This document shows, in pieces, positions 40,545 through 48,552 of a stretch of DNA of 64,000 nt. Under the pieces are notes generated by a model, which did not search any database, was not told the origin of the DNA, and saw only the letters and a program-made list of their open reading frames with translations. This stretch comes from Actinomadura rupiterrae (GTDB lineage: Bacteria; Actinomycetota; Actinomycetes; Streptosporangiales; Streptosporangiaceae). A program made the position numbers and the translations under genes. Every line of letters begins with the position of its first letter. The stretch's first letter is position 1. The stretch lies in contig NZ_JAMZEA010000017.1 in assembly GCF_024172125.1 (NCBI RefSeq), positions 124,001 through 188,000 of the forward strand. The letters are read 5' to 3'.

Positions 40545-41165
40545 ATGCAGTCCCTTCGCAAGACCGCTGCTGTGGGCGTGGCCGCCGTTGCGGCCGTTTC
40601 GGTGGCCGGGGTGGCGGCCGCCCAGGCTGACGAGAAGGCCAAGCCTGCTACGGCGAGCATCACCGGACGCGCCGACTTCGTCCTGCCTTACGTCAAGGAC
40701 GCCGACGTCCGCTCGTTCGAGTTCAACGTCCAGGGCGCGCCGTGGACCAAGCCGCTGCCCTACCCGCACATGGAGCGCGGGTTGCCGACCGACGCGCGCG
40801 GGACGGTGACCGTGCGGCACTACTCGGCCGCCGGCAAGCACACCTACTGGGCCGTCGGGGAGGTCGACTGCCTGGTGACCGGTCCGCACACCGCGAGCGT
40901 GACGGCGCTGATGCGCAAGGTGGATCCGGCGCTGCCGGGCGCGAAGCAGCTGATCGGCAAGCGGGTCGGGTTCAGCGTGTACGACGGCGGGAAGCGCGGC
41001 GACCGCGTCGGGCTGTCCTGGGATGCGATGAACTTCTGGAACGGCAAGCCCGGCGGGATGGGCGAGAACCCGGTCGGCACGTGCATGGCGCCCGCGCCGT
41101 TCGCGCCGGTGACGAAGGGCGGCTACACGGTCCGGCACGCGGAGCTGGAGGCCTTCAAGTTCTAG
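40545..41165 (+). CDS. Secreted protein of unknown function
   Basis: A 206-residue exported protein. A Sec signal peptide covers residues 1-29 (MQSLRKTAAVGVAAVAAVSV, h-region rich in Ala/Val, cleavage after AAAQA-D). The mature part is a beta-rich domain with DFVLPYVKDADVRSFEFNVQ and RHYSAAGKHTYWAVGEVDC; two cysteines (VDCLV and GTCMAP) may form a disulfide. I start at the ATG at 40545 because GGGAG is 6-10 bases upstream; two earlier in-frame starts add only basic residues. I do not recognise the family. Confidence 0.8.
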   Translation: MQSLRKTAAVGVAAVAAVSVAGVAAAQADEKAKPATASITGRADFVLPYVKDADVRSFEFNVQGAPWTKPLPYPHMERGLPTDARGTVTVRHYSAAGKHTYWAVGEVDCLVTGPHTASVTALMRKVDPALPGAKQLIGKRVGFSVYDGGKRGDRVGLSWDAMNFWNGKPGGMGENPVGTCMAPAPFAPVTKGGYTVRHAELEAFKF

Positions 41166-41268
41166 GGCGGCGCGTCCGGCTCCGGTCAGGGCGAGCTTTG
41201 ACCTGGTGGGGTGTAACCCTCGCGCCTATCTCCTTGTTGACGGTCACTTCTCTCAGAGGAGGATCGCG

Positions 41269-41475
41269 ATGAGGAGGAATCCCATGAGGAGCAGAGCACG
41301 GTTCATCGCCCCCGCGGTCGCCCTGGCCGGGCTGCTGGCCTTCGCCACGGCGATCGAGTACGGGGCCGTCCGCGCCGCGCCGCAGACCCACGCGGCGCCC
41401 GCCCCCGACGGCACGGCCATCGGCCACAACTCCACCGACGGCGACGGCACCGCCATGGGGGTGGGACGGACCTAG
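41269..41475 (+). CDS. Small secreted or membrane-anchored peptide
   Basis: A 68-residue product. Residues 1-37 look like a signal peptide: basic MRRNPMRSRAR, then hydrophobic FIAPAVALAGLLAFATAI, and an Ala-rich stretch around residue 37. The mature part is short and Gly/Asp/Thr-rich (PDGTAIGHNSTDGDGTAMG). A strong ribosome binding site, AGAGGAGG, precedes the ATG. No family recognised. It follows the secreted protein ending at 41165 by 104 bases and precedes a hairpin. Confidence 0.6.
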   Translation: MRRNPMRSRARFIAPAVALAGLLAFATAIEYGAVRAAPQTHAAPAPDGTAIGHNSTDGDGTAMGVGRT

Positions 41476-41487
41476 CGTCCCGGTCGC

Positions 41488-41525
41488 TTGACGTCCGGCG
41501 CCCGGTTCGCGGCGCCGGGCGTCAA
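41488..41525 (+). terminator. Hairpin after the small secreted peptide gene
   Basis: TTGACG-T-CCGGCGC (41488-41501) pairs with GCGCCGG-G-CGTCAA (41512-41525), a 14-position stem with one mismatch and a 10-base loop, 13 bases after the stop codon. Confidence 0.7.
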
Positions 41526-41566
41526 CGGGGTGTTCTGGTCGGGCGCGCGTGGAAGCATGATCGTCC

Positions 41567-42553
41567 ATGGGTCTCGAACATCGCACGCTGTGCCGGCTCG
41601 GCGAGTATTTCAACGTCAGCGCCGCGGCCTGTCCGAACGGGCTTGATGTGGTGCTGGCCGGGTCCGGGGCGACCGGCAACAACGACCTCGGGCAGGTGCT
41701 GCTGCTCAGGCCGGGCCTTGAGGCGTCCGATCCCGAGCGTGAGCTGCTGGTTGCGACCCTGGCGACGGACGCCACGGCCGTCGATGCGATGTTCAGCCCG
41801 GACGGCTCGCAGGTGGCGGTCGGGTTCGCCGACCTGGGAGAAGGTGTCGGCCCGGTCGTCTACGGCGTCGATGGTGCGCTGCGGTACGCGCTCGATCTCG
41901 ACGCTGCCGGCGCGGTCTCCGACGACATCAGTTTCGGACGCGTCGCCCAGAGCGCTGACGGGCGGCTGGTCGCGTGCGGCGGCACCGAGACCGGGTCCGT
42001 ACTCGTCGCCGAGGCGAGCAGCGCCCGGACGGTTCTGCGCGCCGAGGGTGGGACGGGCGCGGTCGCGCTGGACGCCGTTGGACGGCTGCTCGCCTACGCC
42101 TTTCCGGAGGGGAAGGTCGCCGTGCGTGATGTCGGTTCCGGTGAGCTGCTGTCCATGTGGGAAACGGGTCTGAGCAGCGTCAACGCGCTGGCGTTCGCGC
42201 CCGACGCGTCCGGTCTGGTGGCTGCTGGAGACGATCGCCCGACCGCGTGCGTGATGGACGTGGAGCAGGGACGGGTGACGGGCGGCTCGCTGGTTCCGGT
42301 CGCCGATCCCGCGCTCGCGATGGACGCCTCGACCCCGGTCGCGACGTACTCGGCCAAGGCGTCCTGGACGGATCGGGGGCCGCTGGTGTTCGTCGCCGAC
42401 GACGACCTGGCCGTCCTGTTCGACGCCGCCGACGGCGGGATCAGGTGGACGTCCACGGCGGGGCTGGTCGCGGGGTCCTTCACCCCGGACGGCCGCGCGC
42501 TCATCACCTCCGGTATGGGCGACGGCGCGATCGAGGCATGGTTCGTCGGTTGA
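41567..42553 (+). CDS. WD40-like beta-propeller protein
   Basis: A 328-residue repeat protein with the periodicity of a seven-bladed propeller. The units MFSPDGSQVAVGFADL, AQSADGRLVACGGTETG, ALDAVGRLLAYAFPEG, AFAPDASGLVAAGDDR and SFTPDGRALITSGMGDG show the (F/S)-x-P-D-G-x core strand. There is no signal peptide, so it is cytosolic, probably a scaffold. No enzymatic motif is present. It is convergent with the MocR gene with 2 bases between the stop codons. Confidence 0.8.
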   Translation: MGLEHRTLCRLGEYFNVSAAACPNGLDVVLAGSGATGNNDLGQVLLLRPGLEASDPERELLVATLATDATAVDAMFSPDGSQVAVGFADLGEGVGPVVYGVDGALRYALDLDAAGAVSDDISFGRVAQSADGRLVACGGTETGSVLVAEASSARTVLRAEGGTGAVALDAVGRLLAYAFPEGKVAVRDVGSGELLSMWETGLSSVNALAFAPDASGLVAAGDDRPTACVMDVEQGRVTGGSLVPVADPALAMDASTPVATYSAKASWTDRGPLVFVADDDLAVLFDAADGGIRWTSTAGLVAGSFTPDGRALITSGMGDGAIEAWFVG

Positions 42554-42555
42554 CG

Positions 42556-43977
42556 TCAGGCGTCGGCGATGGCCGCGATGGCGTTGCGGATCCGGTCCGG
42601 GCTGAGTCGCGCCCAGCCCAGGACCAGCCCGGGATCGGCGGGGTGTTCGTGGACGTAGGACGACAGCGCCGCCACGCGGATGCCCGCCCGCGCGAGGCGT
42701 GCGGTGACCTCGGCGTCGTCGCATCCGTCCGGGAGGCGAAGGACGACGTGCAGCCCGGCCGCGATCCCTTGCGGACGCCACTCGGGAAGGTGGTGCGCGA
42801 GCGACTCGATCAAGGTCGCGCGACGGCCTTTGTAGAGGCGGCGCGTCCGGCGCAGGTGGCGGTCGTAGGCGCCGCTGCGCAGCAGGTCGGCGAAGGCGGC
42901 CTGGGGGAGTGTGGGTGAGCCGCGGTCGCTCAGGCGCTTGCGTTCGGCCACCGCGCCGCGCAGCGCGGACGGGACGGCCATCCAGCCGAGCCGCAGCGCC
43001 GGCGCGAGGGTCTTGCTGAGCGTGCCGAGGTAGGCGACGTGATCGGAGGCGGCCGCCTGGAGCGCGTCCTGCGCGGGACGGTCGTAGCGGTATTCGGCGT
43101 CGTAGTCGTCCTCGATGACCAGGCCGTCGCTGGCGCGCGCCCAGTCGAGCAGCTCGGCGCGGCGCTCCGGCGACAGGGCGACGCCGGTCGGGTACTGGTG
43201 CGCGGCGGTGACCAGCACGGCCCGGCAGCCAGTGCGGGCCAGCGCGTCCACCCGCAAGCCGTGCTCGTCCGTGGGGACGGCGACCGGACGCAGGCCGTGC
43301 AACCGCAGCAGCTCGAACTGCTCCGGATTACCCGGATCCTCCAGGGCGACCGCGGTATGGCCGTCCGCGACGAGCAGCGCGGCGAGCAGGGCCAGCGCTT
43401 CGAACGTGCCGTTGGTGACGACCACCTCGTCCGGACGCGCCGTCACGCCGCGCACGCGACCCAGGTAGGCGGCGAGTTCGGCGCGGAGCGGGGGATGGCC
43501 CGCCGGGTCGGGGTAGCCGAGCTCGGCGTCGGAGAGCGCGGCCAACCCGGCGCGGGACGCGGCGTTCCACTCGGCCCGCGGGAACGCGGCGAGGCTGGGC
43601 AGGCCGGGCCCGAGGTCGAAACGCCATCCTCGCGAAGCCGCCGCTCCCAAGCCGTTGCCGGTGCCCGACGCGCCCGAGCCGTTCACGGTGCCCGACGCGC
43701 GCGGGCCGTGCTCGGACGGCGGGTGTTCTGCGACCCAGGTGCCCGAGCCGTGCCGCGTCGTGAGACGGCCTTCCGCCACGAGCTGGTCGTAGGCGGCGGT
43801 CACGGTTCCGCGGGCCAGTCCCAGCTGCGCCGCCAGGTCGCGGCTGGACGGCAGGCGCGTGCCCGGACGCAACCGGCCCGTCCGCACGGCGTCCCGCAGC
43901 GCCGCCTCCAAGCCCCGGCGCCGCGCGCCCGGGACCGGCAGCAGCAGCTCGCGCAAAGTGGACCAGTCCGCCGCCAT
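42556..43977 (-). CDS. MocR/PdxR-family regulator (GntR-aminotransferase fusion)
   Basis: A 473-residue protein. An N-terminal GntR winged helix (LEAALRDAVRTGRLRPGTRLPSSRDLAAQLGLARGTVTAAYDQL, family block at residues 24-67) is joined by a Ser/Gly-rich linker to a fold-type I aminotransferase domain. The PLP lysine is in LGTLSKTLAPALRLGW (around residue 315) and IEDDYDAEYRYD is the cofactor-ring motif. MocR proteins sense PLP or an amino acid; PdxR members control pdxST. The divergent partner here is an MFS transporter. Two copies of AAAGTGGANCA flank its start codon. Confidence 0.92.
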   Translation of the reverse strand: MAADWSTLRELLLPVPGARRRGLEAALRDAVRTGRLRPGTRLPSSRDLAAQLGLARGTVTAAYDQLVAEGRLTTRHGSGTWVAEHPPSEHGPRASGTVNGSGASGTGNGLGAAASRGWRFDLGPGLPSLAAFPRAEWNAASRAGLAALSDAELGYPDPAGHPPLRAELAAYLGRVRGVTARPDEVVVTNGTFEALALLAALLVADGHTAVALEDPGNPEQFELLRLHGLRPVAVPTDEHGLRVDALARTGCRAVLVTAAHQYPTGVALSPERRAELLDWARASDGLVIEDDYDAEYRYDRPAQDALQAAASDHVAYLGTLSKTLAPALRLGWMAVPSALRGAVAERKRLSDRGSPTLPQAAFADLLRSGAYDRHLRRTRRLYKGRRATLIESLAHHLPEWRPQGIAAGLHVVLRLPDGCDDAEVTARLARAGIRVAALSSYVHEHPADPGLVLGWARLSPDRIRNAIAAIADA

Positions 43978-43989
43978 GAAAGTGGATCA
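43955..43989. promoter_or_regulatory. Direct repeats AAAGTGGANCA at the MocR start
   Basis: AAAGTGGACCA (43955-43965) and AAAGTGGATCA (43979-43989) are direct repeats with a 24-base step. One lies inside the first codons of mocR, the other just upstream. MocR regulators typically bind such direct repeats, and an AAGTGG core fits what I recall for actinobacterial PdxR sites. Confidence 0.65.
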
Positions 43990-44024
43990 TAAACCCAGGT
44001 CGGAGCCGGGCCAGGCTCTTCGGC

Positions 44025-45458
44025 ATGAATCAGAACACACGCGCATGGACCGTCCAGGGCATGCTGTCGGCGGTCGTCTTCATGACGCTGATGGAGGCGA
44101 ACGCGGTCAACCTGGCGATCCCCGCGATGAGCCGCGCCCTGCACACCGGACTCGACCGGGTGCTCTGGATCGCCGCCGTCTACCAGCTCGTCCTGGCCGC
44201 GACGATGGTCATCGCCGGACGGCTCGGAGACCTGCACGGCCCCAAGCGGATGTTCCTGGCGGGCCTCGGGCTGTTCGCGGCCGGATCGGCCGGCTGCGCC
44301 CTGGCCCGCAACATCGACGTCCTGCTGGCGGCGCGCGTCGTCCAGGGGCTCGGGGCGGCGCTGCTGACACCGCAGTCGCTGGCCTTCACCACCCGCCTGT
44401 TCCCGCCCGAGCGGCGCGGCCGCGCGCTCGGCCTGTCGGGCGCGGTCGCGGGACTCGGCGTGACGGCCGGGCCGACGCTCGGCGGGCTGCTGGTCGCCGT
44501 CCTCGGCTGGCGCTCGATCTTCTGGGTGAACGTCCCGATCGCCGCGGCCGTCTTCGCGCTCTTCGCCCGGCTCGCCCCCGACCTGCGGACACGCGTCCGC
44601 GAACGCCTCGACCTGCTCGGCGCGGGCCTGCTCGCGGGCGGGCTGACGCTCGTCACGTGCGCGCTGCTGGAGTCGGCCCCGCATCCGCGGCTGGCGGCGC
44701 TGGCCGTCCCAGGGGCGGCGCTGCTCGCCGCCTTCACCGCGGTCGAGCGCCGACGCCAGCAGGACGGTCCGCTGCTGCATTTCGCCGTCCTGCGGAACCG
44801 CGACTTCACGCTCCTGACGCTGGCGACCGGAGCGCTGCCGTGCGCGGTGGCCGGCGTGATGCTGCTGTGCTCGATGTGGTTGCAGTCCGGCATGGGCATG
44901 TCGGCCGCGCGCGCCGGGCTGACGCTGGCGCTCGCGCCCGCCGTGTCCGTCCCGCTGGCGATGCTCGCCGGACGCTGGAACGACAGGTTCGGCGCGAAGC
45001 CGGTGACCTTGGCCGGGATGGCGCTGATGGCGGCCGGCATGGCCTGGACGGTCGCCTCCCTGCGCGCTCCGCTCCCCGGCCTCGCGGTGTTCGGAGCCGG
45101 GATGGGCGTCGTCTACGGCGGCCCGTTCACACTGGCGATCCGCGACATCGAACCGGCGATGACCGGCGCGGCGTCCGGGGTGTTCAGCACCGGCCAGCGG
45201 ATCGGCGGCGTCCTGGGCGGCGCCGCGGTCGGCGCGTTACTTCAGGGAAGCCTGCACGCAGGGATCGGGACAGCCGTGCGGCAGGCGTTCCTCCTGCCGC
45301 TGGCGGCGCTGGTCGCCGCGGTCGCGCTCACCGCGGCGTCGTCCCGGCGGACTACCGCTGGACGGGTGAGGACGCGGTGTCGATCACCTCGTCCAGGACG
45401 TCCCGGGACCGGAGCAGGTCGCCGATCAGCCGGTCGATCCGCGCGCGCTCGGCGGTGA
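44025..45458 (+). CDS. MFS drug transporter (DHA2-like)
   Basis: A 477-residue MFS transporter. MEANAVNLAIPAMSRALHTG (helix 1), AAVYQLVLAATMVIAGRLGDLHGPKRM (helix 2 and motif A, quoted in parts), VQGLGAALLTPQSLAF (helix 4/motif C region) and ASGVFSTGQRIGGVLGGAAVG mark the family. About 13-14 membrane spans fit up to residue 440. The last 35 residues (RTTAGRVRTRCRSPRPGRPG onwards) are unlike a transporter; they are the antisense of the convergent merR gene, so the true stop may have been lost. It is divergent from mocR, its probable regulator. Confidence 0.87.
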   Translation: MNQNTRAWTVQGMLSAVVFMTLMEANAVNLAIPAMSRALHTGLDRVLWIAAVYQLVLAATMVIAGRLGDLHGPKRMFLAGLGLFAAGSAGCALARNIDVLLAARVVQGLGAALLTPQSLAFTTRLFPPERRGRALGLSGAVAGLGVTAGPTLGGLLVAVLGWRSIFWVNVPIAAAVFALFARLAPDLRTRVRERLDLLGAGLLAGGLTLVTCALLESAPHPRLAALAVPGAALLAAFTAVERRRQQDGPLLHFAVLRNRDFTLLTLATGALPCAVAGVMLLCSMWLQSGMGMSAARAGLTLALAPAVSVPLAMLAGRWNDRFGAKPVTLAGMALMAAGMAWTVASLRAPLPGLAVFGAGMGVVYGGPFTLAIRDIEPAMTGAASGVFSTGQRIGGVLGGAAVGALLQGSLHAGIGTAVRQAFLLPLAALVAAVALTAASSRRTTAGRVRTRCRSPRPGRPGTGAGRRSAGRSARARR

Positions 45459-45720
45459 GCTCGCTGACCAGCTTCGGCGTGGCGACCGCGCTCGGGCGCC
45501 CGTCGGCGTCCTTGATGCACGGCAGCAGCTGGGCGATCTTCGCGCTGTTCAGCCCCGCCGCGTACAGCGTCTGGATCCGGACGACCCGGTCCACCGCCCA
45601 CTCGCCGTACTCGCGGTGGCCGCCTGGCGTGCGTTCGGCGGGCAGCAGCCCTTGGGCCTCGTAGTAGCGCAGCGAGCGCTCGCTCACCCCGCTGCGCCGG
45701 GCCAGCTCACCGATCCGCAT
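45352..45720 (-). CDS. MerR-family regulator
   Basis: A 122-residue MerR protein. The winged helix is MRIGELARRSGVSERSLRYYEAQGLLPAERTPGGHREY (residues 1-38, family block) and a coiled-coil dimer helix follows (LVSELTAERARIDRLIGDLLRSR). One cysteine occurs in LLPCIKDADG. It is divergent from the SDR gene; the promoter between them has the spacing of MerR-controlled promoters. It overlaps the end of the MFS frame by 107 bases, tail to tail. Confidence 0.9.
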   Translation of the reverse strand: MRIGELARRSGVSERSLRYYEAQGLLPAERTPGGHREYGEWAVDRVVRIQTLYAAGLNSAKIAQLLPCIKDADGRPSAVATPKLVSELTAERARIDRLIGDLLRSRDVLDEVIDTASSPVQR

Positions 45721-45744
45721 TCCCGCACCTCGCCCGCGAACGAC

Positions 45745-45776
45745 TTGAATCTGACGCTGATGTCAACTTCTACCAT
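45745..45776 (+). promoter_or_regulatory. Candidate MerR-controlled promoter of the SDR gene
   Basis: A TTGAAT box (45745-45750) is followed after 20 bases by TACCAT (45771-45776). The overlong spacer holds an imperfect dyad with TGAC/GTCA arms (45752-45765), consistent with MerR twisting the DNA to activate. Low-confidence assignment. Confidence 0.4.
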
Positions 45777-45816
45777 CCCGACGACGGCGAGAACACCGCT
45801 ACGAAGGAGACGTCAC

Positions 45817-46557
45817 ATGAGCACGCTTTCAGGCAAGGTCGCCTTGGTGACCGGCGGCAGCCGCGGCATCGGCGCTGCGGTGGCGCTGCGGCTGGCGAGC
45901 GAGGGGGCGGCGGTCGCGCTGACCTACGTCCAGGCCGCGGACCAGGCCCGCGAGGTCGCGGAGAAGATCGAGGCCGAGGGCGGACGCGCGGTGGCCGTCC
46001 AGGCCGACCTGACCCGTCCGGACGCGGCGCAGCGGATGGTGGAGCAGACCGTCCGCGAGCTGGGCCGCCTCGACATCCTGGTCAACAACGCCGGCTTCCT
46101 CACCTACGGCCCGCTCGCGGACGTGACGACCGAGGAACTCGACCGCGTCCTGGCCGTGGACGTCCGCTCGGTGTTCCTGTCCGCGCAGGCCGCGGCGCGG
46201 CACATGGAGGACGGCGGACGGATCATCAGCATCGGCTCGTGCTTCAACGGACGCGTCCCGGGCGAGAACTTCGTCCTCCAGGCGACGGCGAAGTCCGCCC
46301 TCATCGGCCTGACCAAGGGCCTGGCCCGCGAGCTGGGCCCGCGCGGTATCACGGCCACCCTTGTCGACCCGGGGCCGATCGACACCGACATGAACCCGGC
46401 GACCGGCGACTCCGCCGACTTCCAGCGCTCCCTGACGGCCCTCGGGCACTACGGCCAGGCCGAGGACATCGCCGCCGCCGTCTCCTACCTGGCCGGCCCC
46501 GGCGGCCGCTACATCACCGGCACCGCGCTGGCCGTGGACGGCGGCTACACCACCTGA
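45817..46557 (+). CDS. Short-chain dehydrogenase/reductase fold lacking the catalytic Tyr
   Basis: A 246-residue SDR-fold protein. The cofactor motif is TGGSRGIGAAVALRL (residues 13-27), NNAG is at LVNNAGFLTYG, and the C-terminal GPIDTDMNP and TGTALAVDGGYTT are classical. The catalytic serine region ISIGSCFN is present, but the Y-x3-K motif reads Q-A-T-A-K (FVLQATAKSAL), with Gln replacing the tyrosine. It may therefore bind NADP(H) without normal dehydrogenase chemistry. AAGGAG precedes the ATG by 8 bases. It is under the divergent MerR regulator. Confidence 0.87.
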   Translation: MSTLSGKVALVTGGSRGIGAAVALRLASEGAAVALTYVQAADQAREVAEKIEAEGGRAVAVQADLTRPDAAQRMVEQTVRELGRLDILVNNAGFLTYGPLADVTTEELDRVLAVDVRSVFLSAQAAARHMEDGGRIISIGSCFNGRVPGENFVLQATAKSALIGLTKGLARELGPRGITATLVDPGPIDTDMNPATGDSADFQRSLTALGHYGQAEDIAAAVSYLAGPGGRYITGTALAVDGGYTT

Positions 46558-46567
46558 CCCCGGCCTC

Positions 46568-46596
46568 GCCCGTCCGCTCACCCAGAGCGGACGGGC
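46568..46596. terminator. Hairpin between convergent SDR and DAPG-hydrolase genes
   Basis: GCCCGTCCGCTC (46568-46579) pairs with GAGCGGACGGGC (46585-46596), a perfect 12-bp stem with a 5-base loop, located 11 bases after the SDR stop and 43 bases from the other stop. Confidence 0.85.
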
Positions 46597-46638
46597 AGCA
46601 CGCCGCACCGGACGCCGCCCGTCCGGCGGCGACCGCTG

Positions 46639-47442
46639 TCAGCTCCCCTGCCCGAACTCTCCGTAGATGTCGGCGAGGAACGTCGACAGGTGGGTGAACT
46701 CGGTCTGGTCGTGCAGGACCATCTCGTAGGCGAACTTGATCGCCTCGCTGCGCTCGTCGTCCGTGCTGTAGGTCTTGCCCTGGTCGAAGATGTACCGGCT
46801 GCGCAGCTCGAAGCCGTCCGCGGTGTCCCGGACGAGGTGGATCATGATGCCGTTGTTCATGCTGAGCCTGCCGCAGGCGTGGGCGCGGATGCCGGCCTCG
46901 TCCAGGCGGCTCGCGTCGAAGCCCAGCTCGCCGGGCTCGGCGAAGGTGATGGTGATCTCCGAGCGCATGGGCCCGATGTACTCGACGACGTCGTGCTTGT
47001 TGTGGATGTAGCGGTCGACGTCGGCGACCCCCGGGCGGGTGAGGACGTCCTTGTCGCGGGGGACGGCCTGCTGGTGGTTGTAGGGGTACCACAGCGAGTA
47101 GCGCTCGGGCTCGACCGAGTGCCACCAGAACCACCAGGTGAACATCTCCGGCGTGCAGCCGGGGAAGCGGGTGAGGCTGGTGACGTACGGGTGGCCGTCG
47201 TCGGTGACGCAGAAGCCCGTCTCGACCTTGTGGTAGCCGGGGTCGAGGAGGGTGTCGAGGTCGTCGGCGGAACTGCCGATGGCCGCGTCTGCAGGCATCG
47301 GCTCCTTGATGGCCGGCATCACGTCGTCATGGAGCCACAGGTCGCCGTTGAAGTATTTGGCGTACGGCTTGTTCGTGATCCGCTCGGCATTGCTCCGGAA
47401 CAGTTCCTGGGTGTCGACCGGGTAATAGGTCACGGGAAGCAT
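46639..47442 (-). CDS. DAPG/phloretin-hydrolase family protein
   Basis: A 267-residue enzyme of the DAPG-hydrolase (PhlG/phloretin hydrolase) family, zinc enzymes that cleave a C-C bond between a phloroglucinol ring and its acyl group. The conserved N-terminal block YYPVDTQELFRSNAERITNKPYAKYFNGD (in parts), the aromatic segment FTWWFWWHSVEPERYSLWYPYNH with metal-ligand His residues, EYIGPMRSEITITF and a C-terminal HLSTFLADIYGEFG are visible. It sits 9 bases downstream of two small XapX membrane protein genes and is probably cotranscribed with them. Substrate is likely an acylated aromatic or polyketide; the exact one cannot be told. Confidence 0.82.
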   Translation of the reverse strand: MLPVTYYPVDTQELFRSNAERITNKPYAKYFNGDLWLHDDVMPAIKEPMPADAAIGSSADDLDTLLDPGYHKVETGFCVTDDGHPYVTSLTRFPGCTPEMFTWWFWWHSVEPERYSLWYPYNHQQAVPRDKDVLTRPGVADVDRYIHNKHDVVEYIGPMRSEITITFAEPGELGFDASRLDEAGIRAHACGRLSMNNGIMIHLVRDTADGFELRSRYIFDQGKTYSTDDERSEAIKFAYEMVLHDQTEFTHLSTFLADIYGEFGQGS

Positions 47443-47451
47443 CAGATTTCC

Positions 47452-47670
47452 TTAATTGCGGTGTGCGCCGGCGGAGTCGGACGAAGCGCCGCGCCGCCGC
47501 AGCCGGGTGATGAGCAGGCGTGTACCGGACTCGCCCGCGAGGATGCCGAGCAGCCCCACCAGCGCACGCCAAGGAGGCGCGGGCGTGGGGACATGCATGA
47601 TCCAGTACAGGAAACCGGCGAGGACGCCGGCGGCGAGGGAGATCGCGTAGTTGCGCAGGACGCTTTTCAT
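47452..47670 (-). CDS. XapX-domain (DUF1427) membrane protein
   Basis: A 72-residue membrane protein with two helices (residues about 8-27 and 36-50) around the XapX core AISLAAGVLAGFLYWIMHVPTPAPPWRALVGLLGILAGE (residues 9-47; core residues G-x-L-x-G, V-P-x-P-A-P-P and G-x-x-G). The tail is short, basic and Ser-rich (RLRRRGASSDS). The ATG overlaps the stop of a second XapX gene by ATGA. Two adjacent XapX proteins suggest a heteromeric small transporter or membrane adaptor. Its function is unknown; the family is named for a role near xanthosine transport genes. Confidence 0.82.
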   Translation of the reverse strand: MKSVLRNYAISLAAGVLAGFLYWIMHVPTPAPPWRALVGLLGILAGESGTRLLITRLRRRGASSDSAGAHRN

Positions 47671-47819
47671 GCGACCGCTTTGAGGAGGCTGAAACCGATC
47701 AGCATCCCGGCCAGGCCGACCAGGCCGATCGTGGGCGGCGCGGGCGACTTCACCCTGATCAGCGCGTAGCCGATGCCGACCACGATCCCGGCGCCGAACC
47801 CTTCGAGGTACGCGAGCAC
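47667..47819 (-). CDS. Second XapX-domain (DUF1427) membrane protein
   Basis: A 50-residue protein that is too short for ordinary ORF lists. It reads VLAYLEGFGAGIVVGIGYAL, then IRVKSPAPPTIGLVGLAGML, and ends IGFSLLKAVA, a complete XapX domain with G-x-G, S-P-A-P-P and GLAG positions matching its neighbour. The GTG at 47817-47819 has GGAGG 8 bases upstream; a GTG three codons earlier overlaps that site and is less likely. The TGA stop overlaps the next start (ATGA). First gene of the XapX-XapX-DAPG hydrolase operon. Its promoter must lie in the 217 bases up to 48036, which hold no other gene. Confidence 0.8.
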   Translation of the reverse strand: MLAYLEGFGAGIVVGIGYALIRVKSPAPPTIGLVGLAGMLIGFSLLKAVA

Positions 47820-48036
47820 CCCGTTCACCTCCTGCGGTCAGAGCGTCGCGCGCCCCGCCCCGATGACGCAGGGAAGCCCTTCCGGAAGGCGCGAGCCGCC
47901 TCTCTTCCTTCACCGGTCTCCTGCCCCGGCAAAGAACCGCAAGACGACTGCCCCGTTAAACAAACCTTTCCTGACCAAGGGCTACTTATGGTTTCGCCTC
48001 CGCCGACTCAGGCCGCTCAGGGCAAAGGGCTCCCGT

Positions 48037-48552
48037 TCAGTCGGCGGCGCGGCGGCGGGCGTGGACCTCCTGGTCTAGGCGCCAGGTTCGTCCGCCGTCG
48101 GACGACCGCTCGTTGCGCCAGTGGAAGGTGTCGGCGGTGATGGCGCCGAACGTCCAGCGGACGAGGTCGCCGCCGGCCGCGCGTTCCATGACGATCTCGT
48201 CGCCGATCCGGCGGGCGTACATGTGCAGCAGGTCGCCGCGGGCGGTGCCGTGGAAGGTGAACCGCCACAGCTGGAGGCGCGGGTCCCAGATCCGCACGCA
48301 CAGGCCGCATTCCTGGTCGGGGGTGCGGCCCGTGGCGGGCAGGTCCTCGCGGCCGGGCCACCGCCAGACGTCCAGGACGGCCCGGCCCTCCAGGGCGTAG
48401 CCGAACTCCCATTCGCCGCTGATCGTGCGGGACGGCGAGCCGTCGGCCGGGTGGTAGGTGATCTTGGTGGCCCACTGCCCGGCGAGGCGTCCGAACTGCT
48501 CCATCTCGGCCGGGTACTGGGCGCTGGGGCCGTCGGCGAGCAGCGTCTTCAT
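48037..48552 (-). CDS. Lipocalin/DUF1579-like small beta-barrel protein
   Basis: A 171-residue cytosolic protein. The pattern of FGRLAGQWATKITYHPADGS, GEWEFGYALEGRAVLDVWRW, RIWDPRLQLWRFTFHG and ADTFHWRNERSSDGGRTWRL resembles a calycin-type barrel of the DUF1579/lipocalin-like family, with repeated W-x(n)-G turns. Such proteins bind small hydrophobic ligands. The ATG overlaps the stop of the arginase-like gene by ATGA, so the two form an operon. No catalytic residues are evident. Confidence 0.7.
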   Translation of the reverse strand: MKTLLADGPSAQYPAEMEQFGRLAGQWATKITYHPADGSPSRTISGEWEFGYALEGRAVLDVWRWPGREDLPATGRTPDQECGLCVRIWDPRLQLWRFTFHGTARGDLLHMYARRIGDEIVMERAAGGDLVRWTFGAITADTFHWRNERSSDGGRTWRLDQEVHARRRAAD

